Source of the DNA: an uncultured Clostridia bacterium | GTDB lineage: Bacteria > Bacillota > Clostridia > Christensenellales > Borkfalkiaceae | DNA: 64,000 nucleotides | Assembly: GCA_947087265.1 (NCBI GenBank) | Contig: CAMUBY010000005.1 | Location: 53,202 to 117,201 of the forward strand | Direction of reading: 5' to 3' | Part shown: one piece after another, positions 33,709 to 42,336 of the stretch | Numbering within the stretch: the first letter of the stretch is position 1 | Layout of the letters: every line of letters starts with the position of its first letter | The notes under the pieces: model-generated | Database searches by the model: none | Told to the model about the DNA's origin: nothing | The model's input: the letters and a program-made list of their open reading frames with translations, nothing else | Made by a program: the position numbers and the translations under genes

Positions 33709-34398
33709 TTAGCCCTGAGACTGAGAAAGTTCAACCATTTGCCAATAAGTACTCTCGATAGCTTCATCTCCCATCGCTGCAAGAGTTGCATCTGCTTCTT
33801 CATCAGTCGCGCCGCCGTCTTTCAATATTTTTCTCATCTGGCTTTTCGCAGTGGATAATTGCCATTCTTCAATTGCATTTTGAACTGCAAGGATTGTTCT
33901 GCCAGCCGTTTGCGTAGCGCCCGTCCAGAACAAGTCGCCCGTCTGACCTTTTTCAGGTTCTCCTTTTTCGTTTGTTTCAACATCAATTTCCATAATTTCG
34001 GAAACTTTCTTGCCTTCAAATTTCTTCAAATAATCGTTTAAACCAGCCGCTGCTGCTTCATAACCAAGGTCGGTGCTTCCTTCCTTAGGTTTCCAAGAAG
34101 GGGTAATGTTGTGCATCGTATCGGTATCAGCCTCTACGGTAACTTTTGTAATTTTTCCGTCAGTAACCAAACTATAGGTCTTATCTTTGCCAGTACTGTC
34201 TTTACCCTTAATGTTACCTTTAACATCCGAAATCGTAACCGTAACTTTTACACCGTAGTAACTGCCGGCAGAATAAGTGTTCTCATACTTGTATTCGCCC
34301 TTGTAATCAGCCGAATTGCTTCCACCGCATGCAACCAAGCCTACGCATGCAACTGCCGCCAAAGCGCCTGCAACTAAAAATTTGCCCAACTTTTTCAT
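33709..34398 (-). CDS. Lipoprotein of unknown function
   Basis: 229 residues from ATG 34398 (AGAGGTG site); the frame extends to 34458 but that part overlaps the promoter. Lipobox GLVAC with Cys near 25, then Gly-Gly-Ser. Residues about 30-110 are beta-rich (KGEYKYENTYSAGSYYGVKVTVTI is split by turns), residues 110-229 more helical with a repeated acidic/Met pattern. I recognise no family. It has its own strong promoter and terminator, so it is a single-gene unit with probably high expression. Confidence 0.75.
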   Translation of the reverse strand: MKKLGKFLVAGALAAVACVGLVACGGSNSADYKGEYKYENTYSAGSYYGVKVTVTISDVKGNIKGKDSTGKDKTYSLVTDGKITKVTVEADTDTMHNITPSWKPKEGSTDLGYEAAAAGLNDYLKKFEGKKVSEIMEIDVETNEKGEPEKGQTGDLFWTGATQTAGRTILAVQNAIEEWQLSTAKSQMRKILKDGGATDEEADATLAAMGDEAIESTYWQMVELSQSQG

Positions 34399-34429
34399 AA
34401 AACACCTCTTATAAGATTTTGTTGGTTTT

Positions 34430-34458
34430 ATTTTAACTCTGCCAAAAAGAAATGTCAA
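34430..34458 (-). promoter_or_regulatory. Sigma-A promoter of the lipoprotein gene
   Basis: Minus strand: TTGACA (34458-34453), 17 bases, TAAAAT (34435-34430). It covers the upstream ATG at 34458, which fixes the start at 34398. Confidence 0.85.
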
Positions 34459-34501
34459 GAAAATTTTCTATATTTTGGGAAAAAATTTTTTATTTTCACT
34501 A

Positions 34502-34879
34502 CTAATTGTATTTCGTGTGCGATTTGAAAATAAGCGCCATGATAAACGAAAAAATGACGGCGGCTGAAATGCCTGCGCTTGCCGCCGCAAGCGAGCCCGT
34601 AAGCGCTTCGAACAGCCCCTCCTGCGCGCCGCGCATGGCGCCGTTCGCAAGAAGATACCCGAACCCCGAAATGGGCACGGTTGCGCCTGCGCCCGCAAAC
34701 TCCACGAGCGGCTGATAAAGCCCGAGCGCAGTAAGCCCGATTCCTATCAACATAAACATTACCAAAATTTTGCCTGCCGTGAGGTCGGTAAAATTGATGA
34801 CGATTTGCGCAATCATGCATATGAGTCCGCCCACCGCAAACGCTTTGATAAACATGAGTACAATTTCTAAAAATTCCAT
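34502..34879 (-). CDS. spoVAE: Stage V sporulation protein AE (SpoVAEb type)
   Basis: 125 residues with about four membrane spans and the SpoVAE pattern FAVGGLICMIAQIVIN, LTAGKILVMFMLIGI, PISGFGYLLANGA. It is a part of the SpoVA channel in the spore inner membrane that moves dipicolinic acid into the forespore and out at germination. GGAG site; it follows spoVAD after a 168-base space that holds a structured repeat. No spoVAC is present in the window. Confidence 0.92.
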   Translation of the reverse strand: MEFLEIVLMFIKAFAVGGLICMIAQIVINFTDLTAGKILVMFMLIGIGLTALGLYQPLVEFAGAGATVPISGFGYLLANGAMRGAQEGLFEALTGSLAAASAGISAAVIFSFIMALIFKSHTKYN

Positions 34880-34915
34880 GCTGTCTCCTTAATCTGATAT
34901 GCCTTTCCCTACCCA

Positions 34916-35049
34916 CAGAACGGCACCCTCTTCTCGGCACTGTAAGGTGCAACAGTGCCTCGGTCACGCTCCGCAGGGAATATATCCTGCTCCGCTTAGT
35001 TCGGGCGCCGCCCACATGCCACAGGCATGATGGGCAGAACGGCGCCCTC
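34916..35049. repeat. Structured insertion bounded by 15-base direct repeats
   Basis: CAGAACGGC(A/G)CCCTC occurs at 34916-34930 and 35035-35049 (one mismatch, 119 bases apart). The DNA between is rich in hairpins: GGCACTGT/ACAGTGCC at 34935-34958 and CATGCC-ACA-GGCATG inside GCCCA/TGGGC near 35010-35035. The right copy contains the first two bases of the spoVAD stop codon. It looks like a small inserted element. Confidence 0.55.
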
Positions 35050-36040
35050 ACCTTTCCAGCACCACCGCGTGGGCAATGCATGGAATGCTCTCGCCCTGCC
35101 CCGAAGTCACCGTGGAAAGCAGTGCGCCCGTTGCCACAAACAGTATTTTTTTGAACGCGCCCGACATCATTTTTGAATATAAATAGGAATTGAGCACGAC
35201 CGCGCTGCAACCTGCGCCGCTACCGCCCTGAAATTCGTCTTCGATGACGTTATAGATAATTTCGCCGCAATCGATATGGTTTTCGGAAATATCGAGCCCC
35301 TTTTCCCAGGTTAAATCTTTAAGAATACGGCTGCCGAGCGCGCCTAAATCGCCTGTGACAATCAAGTCGTATTCCTCGAGTTTTTCTTTCGTACCGCGGA
35401 AATGTGCGAGAATGGTATCCGCCGCCGCGGGTGCCATTGCCGCGCCCATGTTGTTGACGTCCGTAATGCCGAAGTCCACAACCTTGCCGAGCGTTGCGCC
35501 CGTAATTCTTACGCCGTCGCCTTCGCCCGCAATGAGTGCGCCGCCTGCGCCTGTTACCGTCCACTGCGCCTGCGGAGGACGCGTACAGCCGAGTTCCAAA
35601 GGATAGCGGTACTGCCGCTCCGCCGAAGCGAAATGACTGCCCGTAGCCGCAACCACGCGGCGGCAGAAACCGCCGTCGATAAAAGCCGCGCCCACCGCTA
35701 AACTTTCCGCCATCGTCGAACACGCGCCGTACACGCCCAAAAAGGGCACGGAAAAATCACGCGCCGCAAAACTCGACGAAACAATCTGGTTGAGCAAATC
35801 GCCCGACACGATTAAATCTACTTCGTCGCGCTTCAAACCCGCATTGGAAATTGCGCCGTCAATGACGTGCGAAAGCATTTTGCATTCCGCTTTTTCGTAC
35901 GTGCTTTCGCCGTACATATCGTCGGAAAGCGCCGTTTCCACGTACCGCCCGATAATTCCTTCGCATTCTTTCGTTCCCGCAATGGTGCTTACCGAAATGA
36001 TTTTCGGCTGCTTGCGGAAGTAAATCGTTTGATTACCCAT
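35048..36040 (-). CDS. spoVAD: Stage V sporulation protein AD
   Basis: 330 residues, thiolase/KAS-like fold, close to the family's usual length. Seen: GRYVETALSDDMYGESTYEKAE is the N-terminal SpoVAD signature (in pieces GRYVETALSDD and GESTYEKAE), GACSTMAESLAVGAAFIDGG, AVVLNSYLYSKM and the C-terminal HAVVLER. SpoVAD binds dipicolinic acid and works with SpoVAC and SpoVAE in the spore inner membrane. It is separated from tsaD by a terminator, so it needs its own, probably forespore-specific, promoter; I found no convincing sigma-G site. Confidence 0.95.
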   Translation of the reverse strand: MGNQTIYFRKQPKIISVSTIAGTKECEGIIGRYVETALSDDMYGESTYEKAECKMLSHVIDGAISNAGLKRDEVDLIVSGDLLNQIVSSSFAARDFSVPFLGVYGACSTMAESLAVGAAFIDGGFCRRVVAATGSHFASAERQYRYPLELGCTRPPQAQWTVTGAGGALIAGEGDGVRITGATLGKVVDFGITDVNNMGAAMAPAAADTILAHFRGTKEKLEEYDLIVTGDLGALGSRILKDLTWEKGLDISENHIDCGEIIYNVIEDEFQGGSGAGCSAVVLNSYLYSKMMSGAFKKILFVATGALLSTVTSGQGESIPCIAHAVVLER

Positions 36041-36098
36041 AGAATACCGCCTGTTTTCAGTTTCCGCAATCTGCGCCGTCTTATTCCGAAATATTAAA

Positions 36099-36124
36099 AA
36101 AGACGGATGTTTCCATCCGTCTTT
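36099..36124 (-). terminator. Terminator after tsaD
   Basis: 11-bp perfect stem AAAGACGGATG/CATCCGTCTTT, 4-base loop, followed on the minus strand by TTTAATATTT. Confidence 0.85.
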
Positions 36125-36145
36125 CTTTTTACATTATCTTTTCAT

Positions 36146-37156
36146 TTATCTCAGAGGAATGCTCGCCTGCGCGTTGAGGGAGAGCGGCGCAAAGTTTCCT
36201 GCGCGGTACTGCACGAGCCCTTCCGCCGCAATCATCGCCGCGTTGTCCGTGCAGTGCTTTCTTTCGGGAAGTACCAACTTCAAACCCGCCGTTTTACATT
36301 CGGCTGTTAATTTTTCGCGCAAGTAGCCGTTTGCAATCACGCCGCCGCCTGCCGCAACCGTGTTTACGCCCTTTTCCTGCGCGCCCTCTACTGCTTTCTC
36401 CGCCAATATATCGAGCGCGGCTTTTTGGAAAGAACACGCAACGTCCGCACGGCTGTACACTTCGCCTTTCTGCTCTTTCGTGTGAACGTAGTTGATGACG
36501 GCGGTTTTGAGTCCGCTATACGAAAAATCGTATCCGCCCAAGCCTTTGAGCATTTTGGGAAACGGCACGGAGTCGCTCCCCTCGCGCGCGAGTTTTTCAA
36601 TATGCGGTCCGCCCGGGTACGGCAACGAAAGAACGCGTGCGACCTTATCAAACGCCTCGCCTGCCGCGTCGTCGCGCGTGGAGCCGAGCACTTCAAACTC
36701 CGTTTCCGTTTTGACATAAATGACGGCGGTGTGCCCTCCGCTCGCAAGCAGCGTAATGAACGGCGGTTTTAAGGTTTCGTCTTCCAAATAGCACGCCGCT
36801 AAATGTCCGCGGATGTGATTTACCCCGATGAGCGGAATGTTCAGCCCGTAGGCAAATCCCTTCGCAAAGGAAAGCCCCACGAGAAGCGCGCCTAAAAGTC
36901 CCGCGCCGTAGGTAACCGCAACCGCGTCCAACTGTTCCTTTTTTACCTGCGCGGATATAAGCGCGCGCGCGACAACTTCGTCCACCGCGTCGGTATGCGC
37001 GCGAGAAGCGATTTCGGGCACGACGCCGCCGAATTGCGCCTGCACGCTTGCGGAAGAAATAATTTCGTCCGAAAGCAGTTTTCTGCCGCAGATGACCGCC
37101 GCCGCCGTTTCGTCGCACGAGGATTCAATTCCTAAAATAATCGGTTTTTCTTTCAT
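36146..37156 (-). CDS. tsaD: tRNA N6-adenosine threonylcarbamoyltransferase TsaD
   Basis: 336 residues, full length. ASKHA fold with GIESSCDETAAAV at 9-21, the iron ligands in NHIRGHL near 110-116, LASGGHTAVI, GEAFDKVARVLSLPYPGGP and a final CTDNAAMIAAEG. With TsaB/TsaE it transfers the threonylcarbamoyl group to A37 of tRNAs reading ANN codons; essential in most bacteria. Follows prfB by 39 bases in the secA-prfB-tsaD run; no clear ribosome site before the ATG. Confidence 0.96.
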   Translation of the reverse strand: MKEKPIILGIESSCDETAAAVICGRKLLSDEIISSASVQAQFGGVVPEIASRAHTDAVDEVVARALISAQVKKEQLDAVAVTYGAGLLGALLVGLSFAKGFAYGLNIPLIGVNHIRGHLAACYLEDETLKPPFITLLASGGHTAVIYVKTETEFEVLGSTRDDAAGEAFDKVARVLSLPYPGGPHIEKLAREGSDSVPFPKMLKGLGGYDFSYSGLKTAVINYVHTKEQKGEVYSRADVACSFQKAALDILAEKAVEGAQEKGVNTVAAGGGVIANGYLREKLTAECKTAGLKLVLPERKHCTDNAAMIAAEGLVQYRAGNFAPLSLNAQASIPLR

Positions 37157-37195
37157 GTCGTTTTTATTGCGCTTCGCGTGCCGTCACGCGGTTTA

Positions 37196-38293
37196 TTACG
37201 ATTTTTTCAGATAGTCGATAATAAAGCCCTGAATGTCGCCGTCCATGACCGCCTGTACGTCGCCCATTTCGTAGCCCGTTCTGTGGTCTTTGACAAGCGT
37301 ATAAGGACAGAACACGTAAGAGCGGATTTGCGAACCCCACTCGATTTTTTTCGTTTCGCCTTTGAGCGCGGCTTCGTCCGCCATGCGCTGTTCGATTTGT
37401 TTTTCGAGGAGTTTGGAACGCAGGTATTTGAACGCCATTTCCTTATTTTGGAGTTGGCTGCGCTCATTTTGGCAAGTGACAACGATACCCGTCGGGAAGT
37501 GCGTGATACGGATTGCCGTTTCCGTTTTGTTGACTTTCTGTCCGCCTGCGCCTGAGGAGCGGTAGACGTCGATACGGATATCTTCGTCCTTGATTTCGAT
37601 TTCGCCGTCGTCCTCCACTTCGGGCATCACTTCGAGCGAAGCAAAGGAAGTCTGGCGGCGTTTATTGGCGTCGAACGGAGAAATGCGCACCAGACGGTGC
37701 ACGCCGATTTCCGCTTTGAGATAGCCGTAAGCGTTTTCCCCTTCCACCTTAAAGTCCACAGATTTTAAGCCTGCGCTGTCGCCTGCGAGACGGTCGATTT
37801 CCGTCACCTTAAAGCCGTTGGTTTCCGCATAACGGCAGTACATACGGTAGAGCATCTGGCACCAGTCGCACGCCTCCGTGCCGCCTGCGCCCGCGTGGAG
37901 CGCGAGAAGCGCGTTGGAAGAATCGTACTTGCCGCGCAGAAGCGCGCGGATACGCATGGCTTCGATATCCGTTTCCGCCGCCGCCATCATTTTATCGAGT
38001 TCGGAAACGAGTTCTTCTTCGCCCGTTTCCTCGATTAAATCAATAATTTCGTTCGCGTCGTCCAGCGCCTTTCTGCCCGTTTCGTATGCAGAAATTTTGC
38101 CCTCGATAGAGGAAATTTCTCTGCCGATTTTCGCGGAACGCTCCAAGTCCTGCCAGACTTCGGGTTTCTCCTGTTCGGCTTTGAGAGAATCGAGGCGACC
38201 CTTGATGTTATCGATATCGAGTGCGTACTTCGCTTCGCCGAGCGTTTCTTCGAGAGATTTGATTTTTAATCTGTAATCGTCTGCCTTAAACAT
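37196..38293 (-). CDS. prfB: Peptide chain release factor 2
   Basis: 365 residues. Recognises UGA/UAA stop codons and triggers release. Seen: SPF tripeptide in VRISPFDANKRRQ (stop-codon reading) and RSSGAGGQKVNKTETA (GGQ for hydrolysis). The open frame is continuous from ATG 38293 (AGGAG site), with no internal in-frame UGA, so the programmed +1 frameshift that autoregulates RF2 in many bacteria is absent. Preceded by a terminator-like hairpin that separates it from secA. Confidence 0.96.
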   Translation of the reverse strand: MFKADDYRLKIKSLEETLGEAKYALDIDNIKGRLDSLKAEQEKPEVWQDLERSAKIGREISSIEGKISAYETGRKALDDANEIIDLIEETGEEELVSELDKMMAAAETDIEAMRIRALLRGKYDSSNALLALHAGAGGTEACDWCQMLYRMYCRYAETNGFKVTEIDRLAGDSAGLKSVDFKVEGENAYGYLKAEIGVHRLVRISPFDANKRRQTSFASLEVMPEVEDDGEIEIKDEDIRIDVYRSSGAGGQKVNKTETAIRITHFPTGIVVTCQNERSQLQNKEMAFKYLRSKLLEKQIEQRMADEAALKGETKKIEWGSQIRSYVFCPYTLVKDHRTGYEMGDVQAVMDGDIQGFIIDYLKKS

Positions 38294-38303
38294 ATCTGCT
38301 CCT

Positions 38304-38335
38304 AAAAATCTCCGAGCGGCTACTCGGAGATTTTT
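38304..38335 (-). terminator. Terminator after secA
   Basis: 13-bp stem 38304-38316/38323-38335 with a 6-base loop; T-runs on both sides. It lies in the 71-base gap before prfB, which therefore is read by read-through or from a nearby promoter. Confidence 0.75.
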
Positions 38336-38364
38336 TCTTTCTTACTTTTTCGGTTTGCGTTCGA

Positions 38365-41298
38365 TTAGAACGGTTTACCGCAGCACTTCTTATATTTGAG
38401 TCCGCTTCCGCAAGGGCACGGGTCGTTAGGTCCAGGCTTTTTGTCTTTCTTCATGGTAGCGGGATTAAACTTCGTATCGCCGCTCGTTTGAAGATTGTTT
38501 ACGTTGACCGCCGCAGGCATATCGCCCGAAGTTACTTGCTGTTTGGGCTGGGACGCGACATTTTTGACGGGTGCGGAATAGGTACCCGTACCGTTTTCGG
38601 AATTGTTTTCTCCGCCGTTGTCCTGCGCGGAGCGTGCGCTCGAAGGATAGACGCGTTGAACGGGCTTCGGTTCTGCGCGCACTTCGCACTTCAACAGGAA
38701 GCGCACCGTTCTTTCCTGAATGCGCTCTATCATTTCGTCGAACATCGCAAAACCTTCCTGCTTATAGGAAATAATCGGGTCTACCTGACCGTAAGCGCGA
38801 AGTCTTACTCCCTTGCGGAGTTGGTCCATGGCATCGATATGGTCAATCCAGTTGGTATCGACGACGCGAAGCAGCATTCTGCGTTCCATTTCCGAGAAAT
38901 CAACGTGCAGTTCTTCCTGAATTTTTGCAATCTTTTCCTCGTAGCATTTCGCCGTTTTGTCAGAAATTTTCTTGATTGCGACGTCGTAGTCCCACTTTTC
39001 GAGTTTCTCGCGCGTAATATAATTGGAACCTGCGGGAATGAGGTATTGCTCGATTGCCGCGTTCAAATCGTCTTCGCTCCATTTTTCGGGCATATCGTCC
39101 GTATTTACTGCGCCGCGCACGATGGTTGCCACATAGTCGGGAATGAATTTCAGAATTTCGTCGTGAACGCTCTCGCCGCGGATGACGCGCATACGTTCCG
39201 CGTACATAATCATACGCTGTTTGTTCATGACGTCGTCGTACTGCAACACGTTTTTACGGATGCCGAAGTTGATACCCTCGATTTGCTTTTGCGCATATTC
39301 GATGAGGCGGGAGAGAAGTTTGGATTCGAGGCTCTCGTCGTCTTCCATTTTACTCATCTGATAAATACGCTTCATGCGCTCGCCGCCGAAACGCACCATC
39401 AAATCGTCTTCCAGAGAAAGGAAGAAAATGGAGGCACCCATGTCGCCCTGACGACCGGAACGGCCGCGGAGCTGGTTGTCGATACGGCGGCTCTCGTGCC
39501 GCTCCGTACCGATAATGCAAAGTCCGCCTGCTTCGATAACTTTCTTCTTTTCCTCTTCCGTCTTTTCTTTATAGGACGCGTAGAGTTTCTGATAGCGGTC
39601 GCGGATTTTCGCCGTTTCCTCGTCGAGCTCTGCATAACTCGTTGCAAGTTCGATTTTCTCGTGCTCGACGCCCTCTTCTTTCAAACGCTTTTTCGCAAGA
39701 TATTCGGGGTTGCCGCCGAGCAGAATATCCGTACCGCGCCCCGCCATGTTGGTTGCAATGGTTACGGCGCCGTATCTACCTGCCTGCGCGACGATTTCCG
39801 CCTCGCGTTCGTGGTTCTTCGCGTTGAGAATGTTGTGCTGTACGCCGTTGCGGATGAGAAGTCTTGAAATTTCTTCCGACTTATCGACCGAAACGGTACC
39901 CACAAGAATGGGCTGCCCTTTTTCGTGGCGTTCTACGATTTCGCGCACGATTGCCTTTTTCTTGCCCTCCACGGTGGAGAAAATGCGGTCGTGCATATCC
40001 ACGCGGTGAACGGGTTTGTTGGTGGGAATTTCGATAACGTCGAGCGAATAAATGGTACGGAATTCGCCCTCTTCCGTTTTCGCGGTACCCGTCATGCCCG
40101 AAAGTTTGCGGTAAAGACGGAAATAATTCTGGAAGGTAATCGTAGCGTAAGTCTTGTTTTCTTCACGGACTTTCACGCCCTCTTTCGCTTCGATAGCCTG
40201 GTGCAAACCGTCGGAATAGCGGCGACCGACCATGAGACGCCCCGTAAATTCGTCGACGATGACGATTTCGCCGTTGTTGACGATATATTCTTCGTTGAGG
40301 TGGAATAGTTTATGCGCTTTGAGCGCCTGCTGAATGTGGTGGTTGAGCGTAGCGTGCTGAACGTCTGCAATGTTTTCTACGCCGAAGAAACGTTCCGCCT
40401 TTTCCGCGCCGTACTCGGTCAAACGAACCTGCTTGTCCTTGCGTTCGATGACGTAGTCCCATTCAAGCGCTTCCGCTTTTGCAATCTTCTGCGCGCTCGA
40501 ATCCTTGTTTTTTTTGCGCTTGCTCTCGTTTTCGGCGTCTTTGAGGTCTTCGTCGAATCCGCCCGTAAGCGTGCGGACAAAGCGGTCTACCTGTTCGTAG
40601 AGCGAAGACGACTGCTCCCCTTTTCCCGAAATAATGAGCGGCGTTCTCGCTTCGTCAATGAGAATGGAGTCGACTTCGTCGACAATCGCGAAGTTGAGTT
40701 CGCGCTGTACCATACTCTTCAAATCTGGCTTTAAGTTATCGCGCAGATAATCGAAACCGAATTCGTTGTTCGTTCCGTAAGTAATATCGCTTGCGTAAGC
40801 GGCGCGCTTTGCTTCGTCGTCCATACCGGGCACGATAACGCCGACCGTAAGCCCCATGAATTTGTGAACCTTGCCCATCCATTCCGCGTCGCGGCGGGCG
40901 AGGTAATCGTTTACCGTTACGATGTGAACGCCCTTGCCCGAAAGCGCTTCCAAATAACTCGGCAAAGTTGCAACGAGCGTTTTACCTTCACCCGTCTTCA
41001 TTTCCGCAATACGGCCCTGAAACAGGCAGATACCGCCGACAATCTGAACGTGGAAGTGGCGCATCCCCAAAACACGCCAGCTCGCTTCTCTGAGCGCGGC
41101 AAACGCTTCTACCAGAATATCGTCGAGCGTTTCCCCTTTTGCGAGCCGCTCGCGGAAGAGAACCGTTTGGTTTTTCAGTTCGCTGTCCGACATCGCTTCG
41201 TATTTGGGCGAAAGTTTTTCTACTTCTAATGCCGTTTTATTGAGTTTTTTCAAACTTCTGCGGCTGTCGCCGCTCTTCAAATATTTAATCAATCCCAT
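38365..41298 (-). CDS. secA: Preprotein translocase ATPase SecA
   Basis: 977 residues, a little longer than usual. DEAD-motor: Walker A MKTGEGKTLVATL near 100, DEVDSILIDEARTPLIISG, the preprotein cross-linking domain, second motor MAGRGTDILLGG and RRIDNQLRGRSGRQGD. After an Asn/Ser/Pro-rich linker (about 885-950) the C-terminus has the zinc SEC-C motif DPCPCGSGLKYKKCCG that binds SecB/ribosomes. It drives protein export through SecYEG. An insertion with EDLKDAENESKRKKNKDS near 250 is lineage-specific. GGAG site; first gene before prfB-tsaD. Confidence 0.97.
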   Translation of the reverse strand: MGLIKYLKSGDSRRSLKKLNKTALEVEKLSPKYEAMSDSELKNQTVLFRERLAKGETLDDILVEAFAALREASWRVLGMRHFHVQIVGGICLFQGRIAEMKTGEGKTLVATLPSYLEALSGKGVHIVTVNDYLARRDAEWMGKVHKFMGLTVGVIVPGMDDEAKRAAYASDITYGTNNEFGFDYLRDNLKPDLKSMVQRELNFAIVDEVDSILIDEARTPLIISGKGEQSSSLYEQVDRFVRTLTGGFDEDLKDAENESKRKKNKDSSAQKIAKAEALEWDYVIERKDKQVRLTEYGAEKAERFFGVENIADVQHATLNHHIQQALKAHKLFHLNEEYIVNNGEIVIVDEFTGRLMVGRRYSDGLHQAIEAKEGVKVREENKTYATITFQNYFRLYRKLSGMTGTAKTEEGEFRTIYSLDVIEIPTNKPVHRVDMHDRIFSTVEGKKKAIVREIVERHEKGQPILVGTVSVDKSEEISRLLIRNGVQHNILNAKNHEREAEIVAQAGRYGAVTIATNMAGRGTDILLGGNPEYLAKKRLKEEGVEHEKIELATSYAELDEETAKIRDRYQKLYASYKEKTEEEKKKVIEAGGLCIIGTERHESRRIDNQLRGRSGRQGDMGASIFFLSLEDDLMVRFGGERMKRIYQMSKMEDDESLESKLLSRLIEYAQKQIEGINFGIRKNVLQYDDVMNKQRMIMYAERMRVIRGESVHDEILKFIPDYVATIVRGAVNTDDMPEKWSEDDLNAAIEQYLIPAGSNYITREKLEKWDYDVAIKKISDKTAKCYEEKIAKIQEELHVDFSEMERRMLLRVVDTNWIDHIDAMDQLRKGVRLRAYGQVDPIISYKQEGFAMFDEMIERIQERTVRFLLKCEVRAEPKPVQRVYPSSARSAQDNGGENNSENGTGTYSAPVKNVASQPKQQVTSGDMPAAVNVNNLQTSGDTKFNPATMKKDKKPGPNDPCPCGSGLKYKKCCGKPF

Positions 41299-41443
41299 AT
41301 CGAAAACTCCGCTTGAAATCTTTTTTACAAACTTCTTTTATTGTACTATATTTTTTTCAAAAACAAAAGCGTTTTTCACCCCTTTTCGGGAATTTGAAAG
41401 CGACAGGAAAAATTTTCCTTTCCGCAAACCTCAAATTCGCTAA

Positions 41444-41467
41444 AATCCGCCTGCTATGAGGCGGATT
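41444..41467 (-). terminator. Terminator overlapping the end of the DeoC-like gene
   Basis: 9-bp stem AATCCGCCT/AGGCGGATT, loop of 6 bases that contains the TAG stop codon, then TTTAG on the minus strand. The last codons form one arm of the stem. Confidence 0.7.
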
Positions 41468-42254
41468 CCGTTTCTGAATTTTCACTTGTTTCCGCAGGAC
41501 AACTCCTCCGAACCGCACTCCCGAGCGCAGAGAGCGCACCCCCGTCTTCGGCGGCTTCGTGAATTTCCACGCAGAGTTTTTCCATATATTGCGTGGTGGC
41601 GCGGAGCGCACCCACTTTGAACAGAGCGCGGAGCTGTTCGGCATTCTCTACGCCCGAAACTTCCGTTCGGAGTTTGCCCGCGCCCGTCTGCACCGCACGC
41701 ATGACAAGCGGAATCTCTCCGCGCACGCACACCCCCTGTGCACCCGCGTCGCACGCCGCGCGAACGCCGCGCATGAGTTCCTCGTCGCCGAACGTGTGGT
41801 CTTCGAGCGAAACGGTCACCGAACACTTTTTCACCGCTTTCCGCACTTTTTTAATTTCTTTTTTCAGATAGGAAATTTTGCCGCCCCTGAGCGCCGAATA
41901 GCACAGAATCAGTCTGATTTCCCGCGCGCCCTGCTTTGCCGCTTTTTTGGCTTCCGTTTTCTTGACGGCGGGCAGACTTTCCCCCGTGCCGCCGACCAGA
42001 CAGATGACGTTCGTAGGCGTTCCCGCCAAAAACTTCCGCGCTTCCGAAACGTGTACGGGAGATACGAGCACGCCGTAAGCGCGCAACTTTTTTGCCGATT
42101 CGCACGCACGTTTGAGTGCGTATTTGTCCGTTTCTCTGCGCGATGCGTCCACCGTCAGTTTGCCGAGCGTTACGGCAATTTCCGTTTCTCTGCGCACGCG
42201 CTTGAATTCTTCGTATTCCAAAGTTTCCTCACGGGATAAAAATGATGTTTCCAT
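41454..42254 (-). CDS. DeoC/aldolase-fold protein with altered active site
   Basis: 266 residues that follow the deoxyribose-phosphate aldolase TIM-barrel pattern (VLVSPVHVSEARKFLAG, NVICLVGGTGESLP, KKAAKQGAREIRLILCYSALRGG, SVTVSLEDHTFGDEELMRGV, AGAQGVCVRGEI). The Asp of the usual EIDMVIN strand is Arg here, and the Schiff-base Lys segment KTSTG is replaced by VRGE, so the classical aldolase reaction is unlikely. The last 40 residues are a Ser/Glu tail. Divergent from a small membrane protein gene, between secA and the nadD region. It may be a regulatory or repurposed paralogue. Confidence 0.65.
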   Translation of the reverse strand: METSFLSREETLEYEEFKRVRRETEIAVTLGKLTVDASRRETDKYALKRACESAKKLRAYGVLVSPVHVSEARKFLAGTPTNVICLVGGTGESLPAVKKTEAKKAAKQGAREIRLILCYSALRGGKISYLKKEIKKVRKAVKKCSVTVSLEDHTFGDEELMRGVRAACDAGAQGVCVRGEIPLVMRAVQTGAGKLRTEVSGVENAEQLRALFKVGALRATTQYMEKLCVEIHEAAEDGGALSALGSAVRRSCPAETSENSETESAS

Positions 42255-42336
42255 GCGTTTGATTTTTCCCGAAAATTTCGGAAAATATGCGGCGATTTCT
42301 TATTTTATGACAGCACGCAAGCGGTAAGATAACGGC

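Noticed and set aside
34881..35049. A missed small gene (for example spoVAC) between spoVAD and spoVAE
   Set aside because: The 168 bases are hairpins and direct repeats with no open frame of useful length or membrane segment.
36041..36098. Sigma-G promoter before spoVAD
   Set aside because: GAATA is present as a possible -35 but no CATNHTA-like -10 at the right distance.
37160..37190. Terminator between prfB and tsaD
   Set aside because: A CGCGTG-CCGT-CACGCG hairpin is there, but no T-run follows it; read-through expected.
38488..39867. 459-codon open frame opposite secA
   Set aside because: Antisense shadow of a clear essential gene; no ribosome site or family pattern.
41340..41368. Promoter of secA
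   Set aside because: A TACAAT box exists at 41340-41345, but the -35 candidates have wrong spacing (15) or weak match (TTTTGT); not listed.
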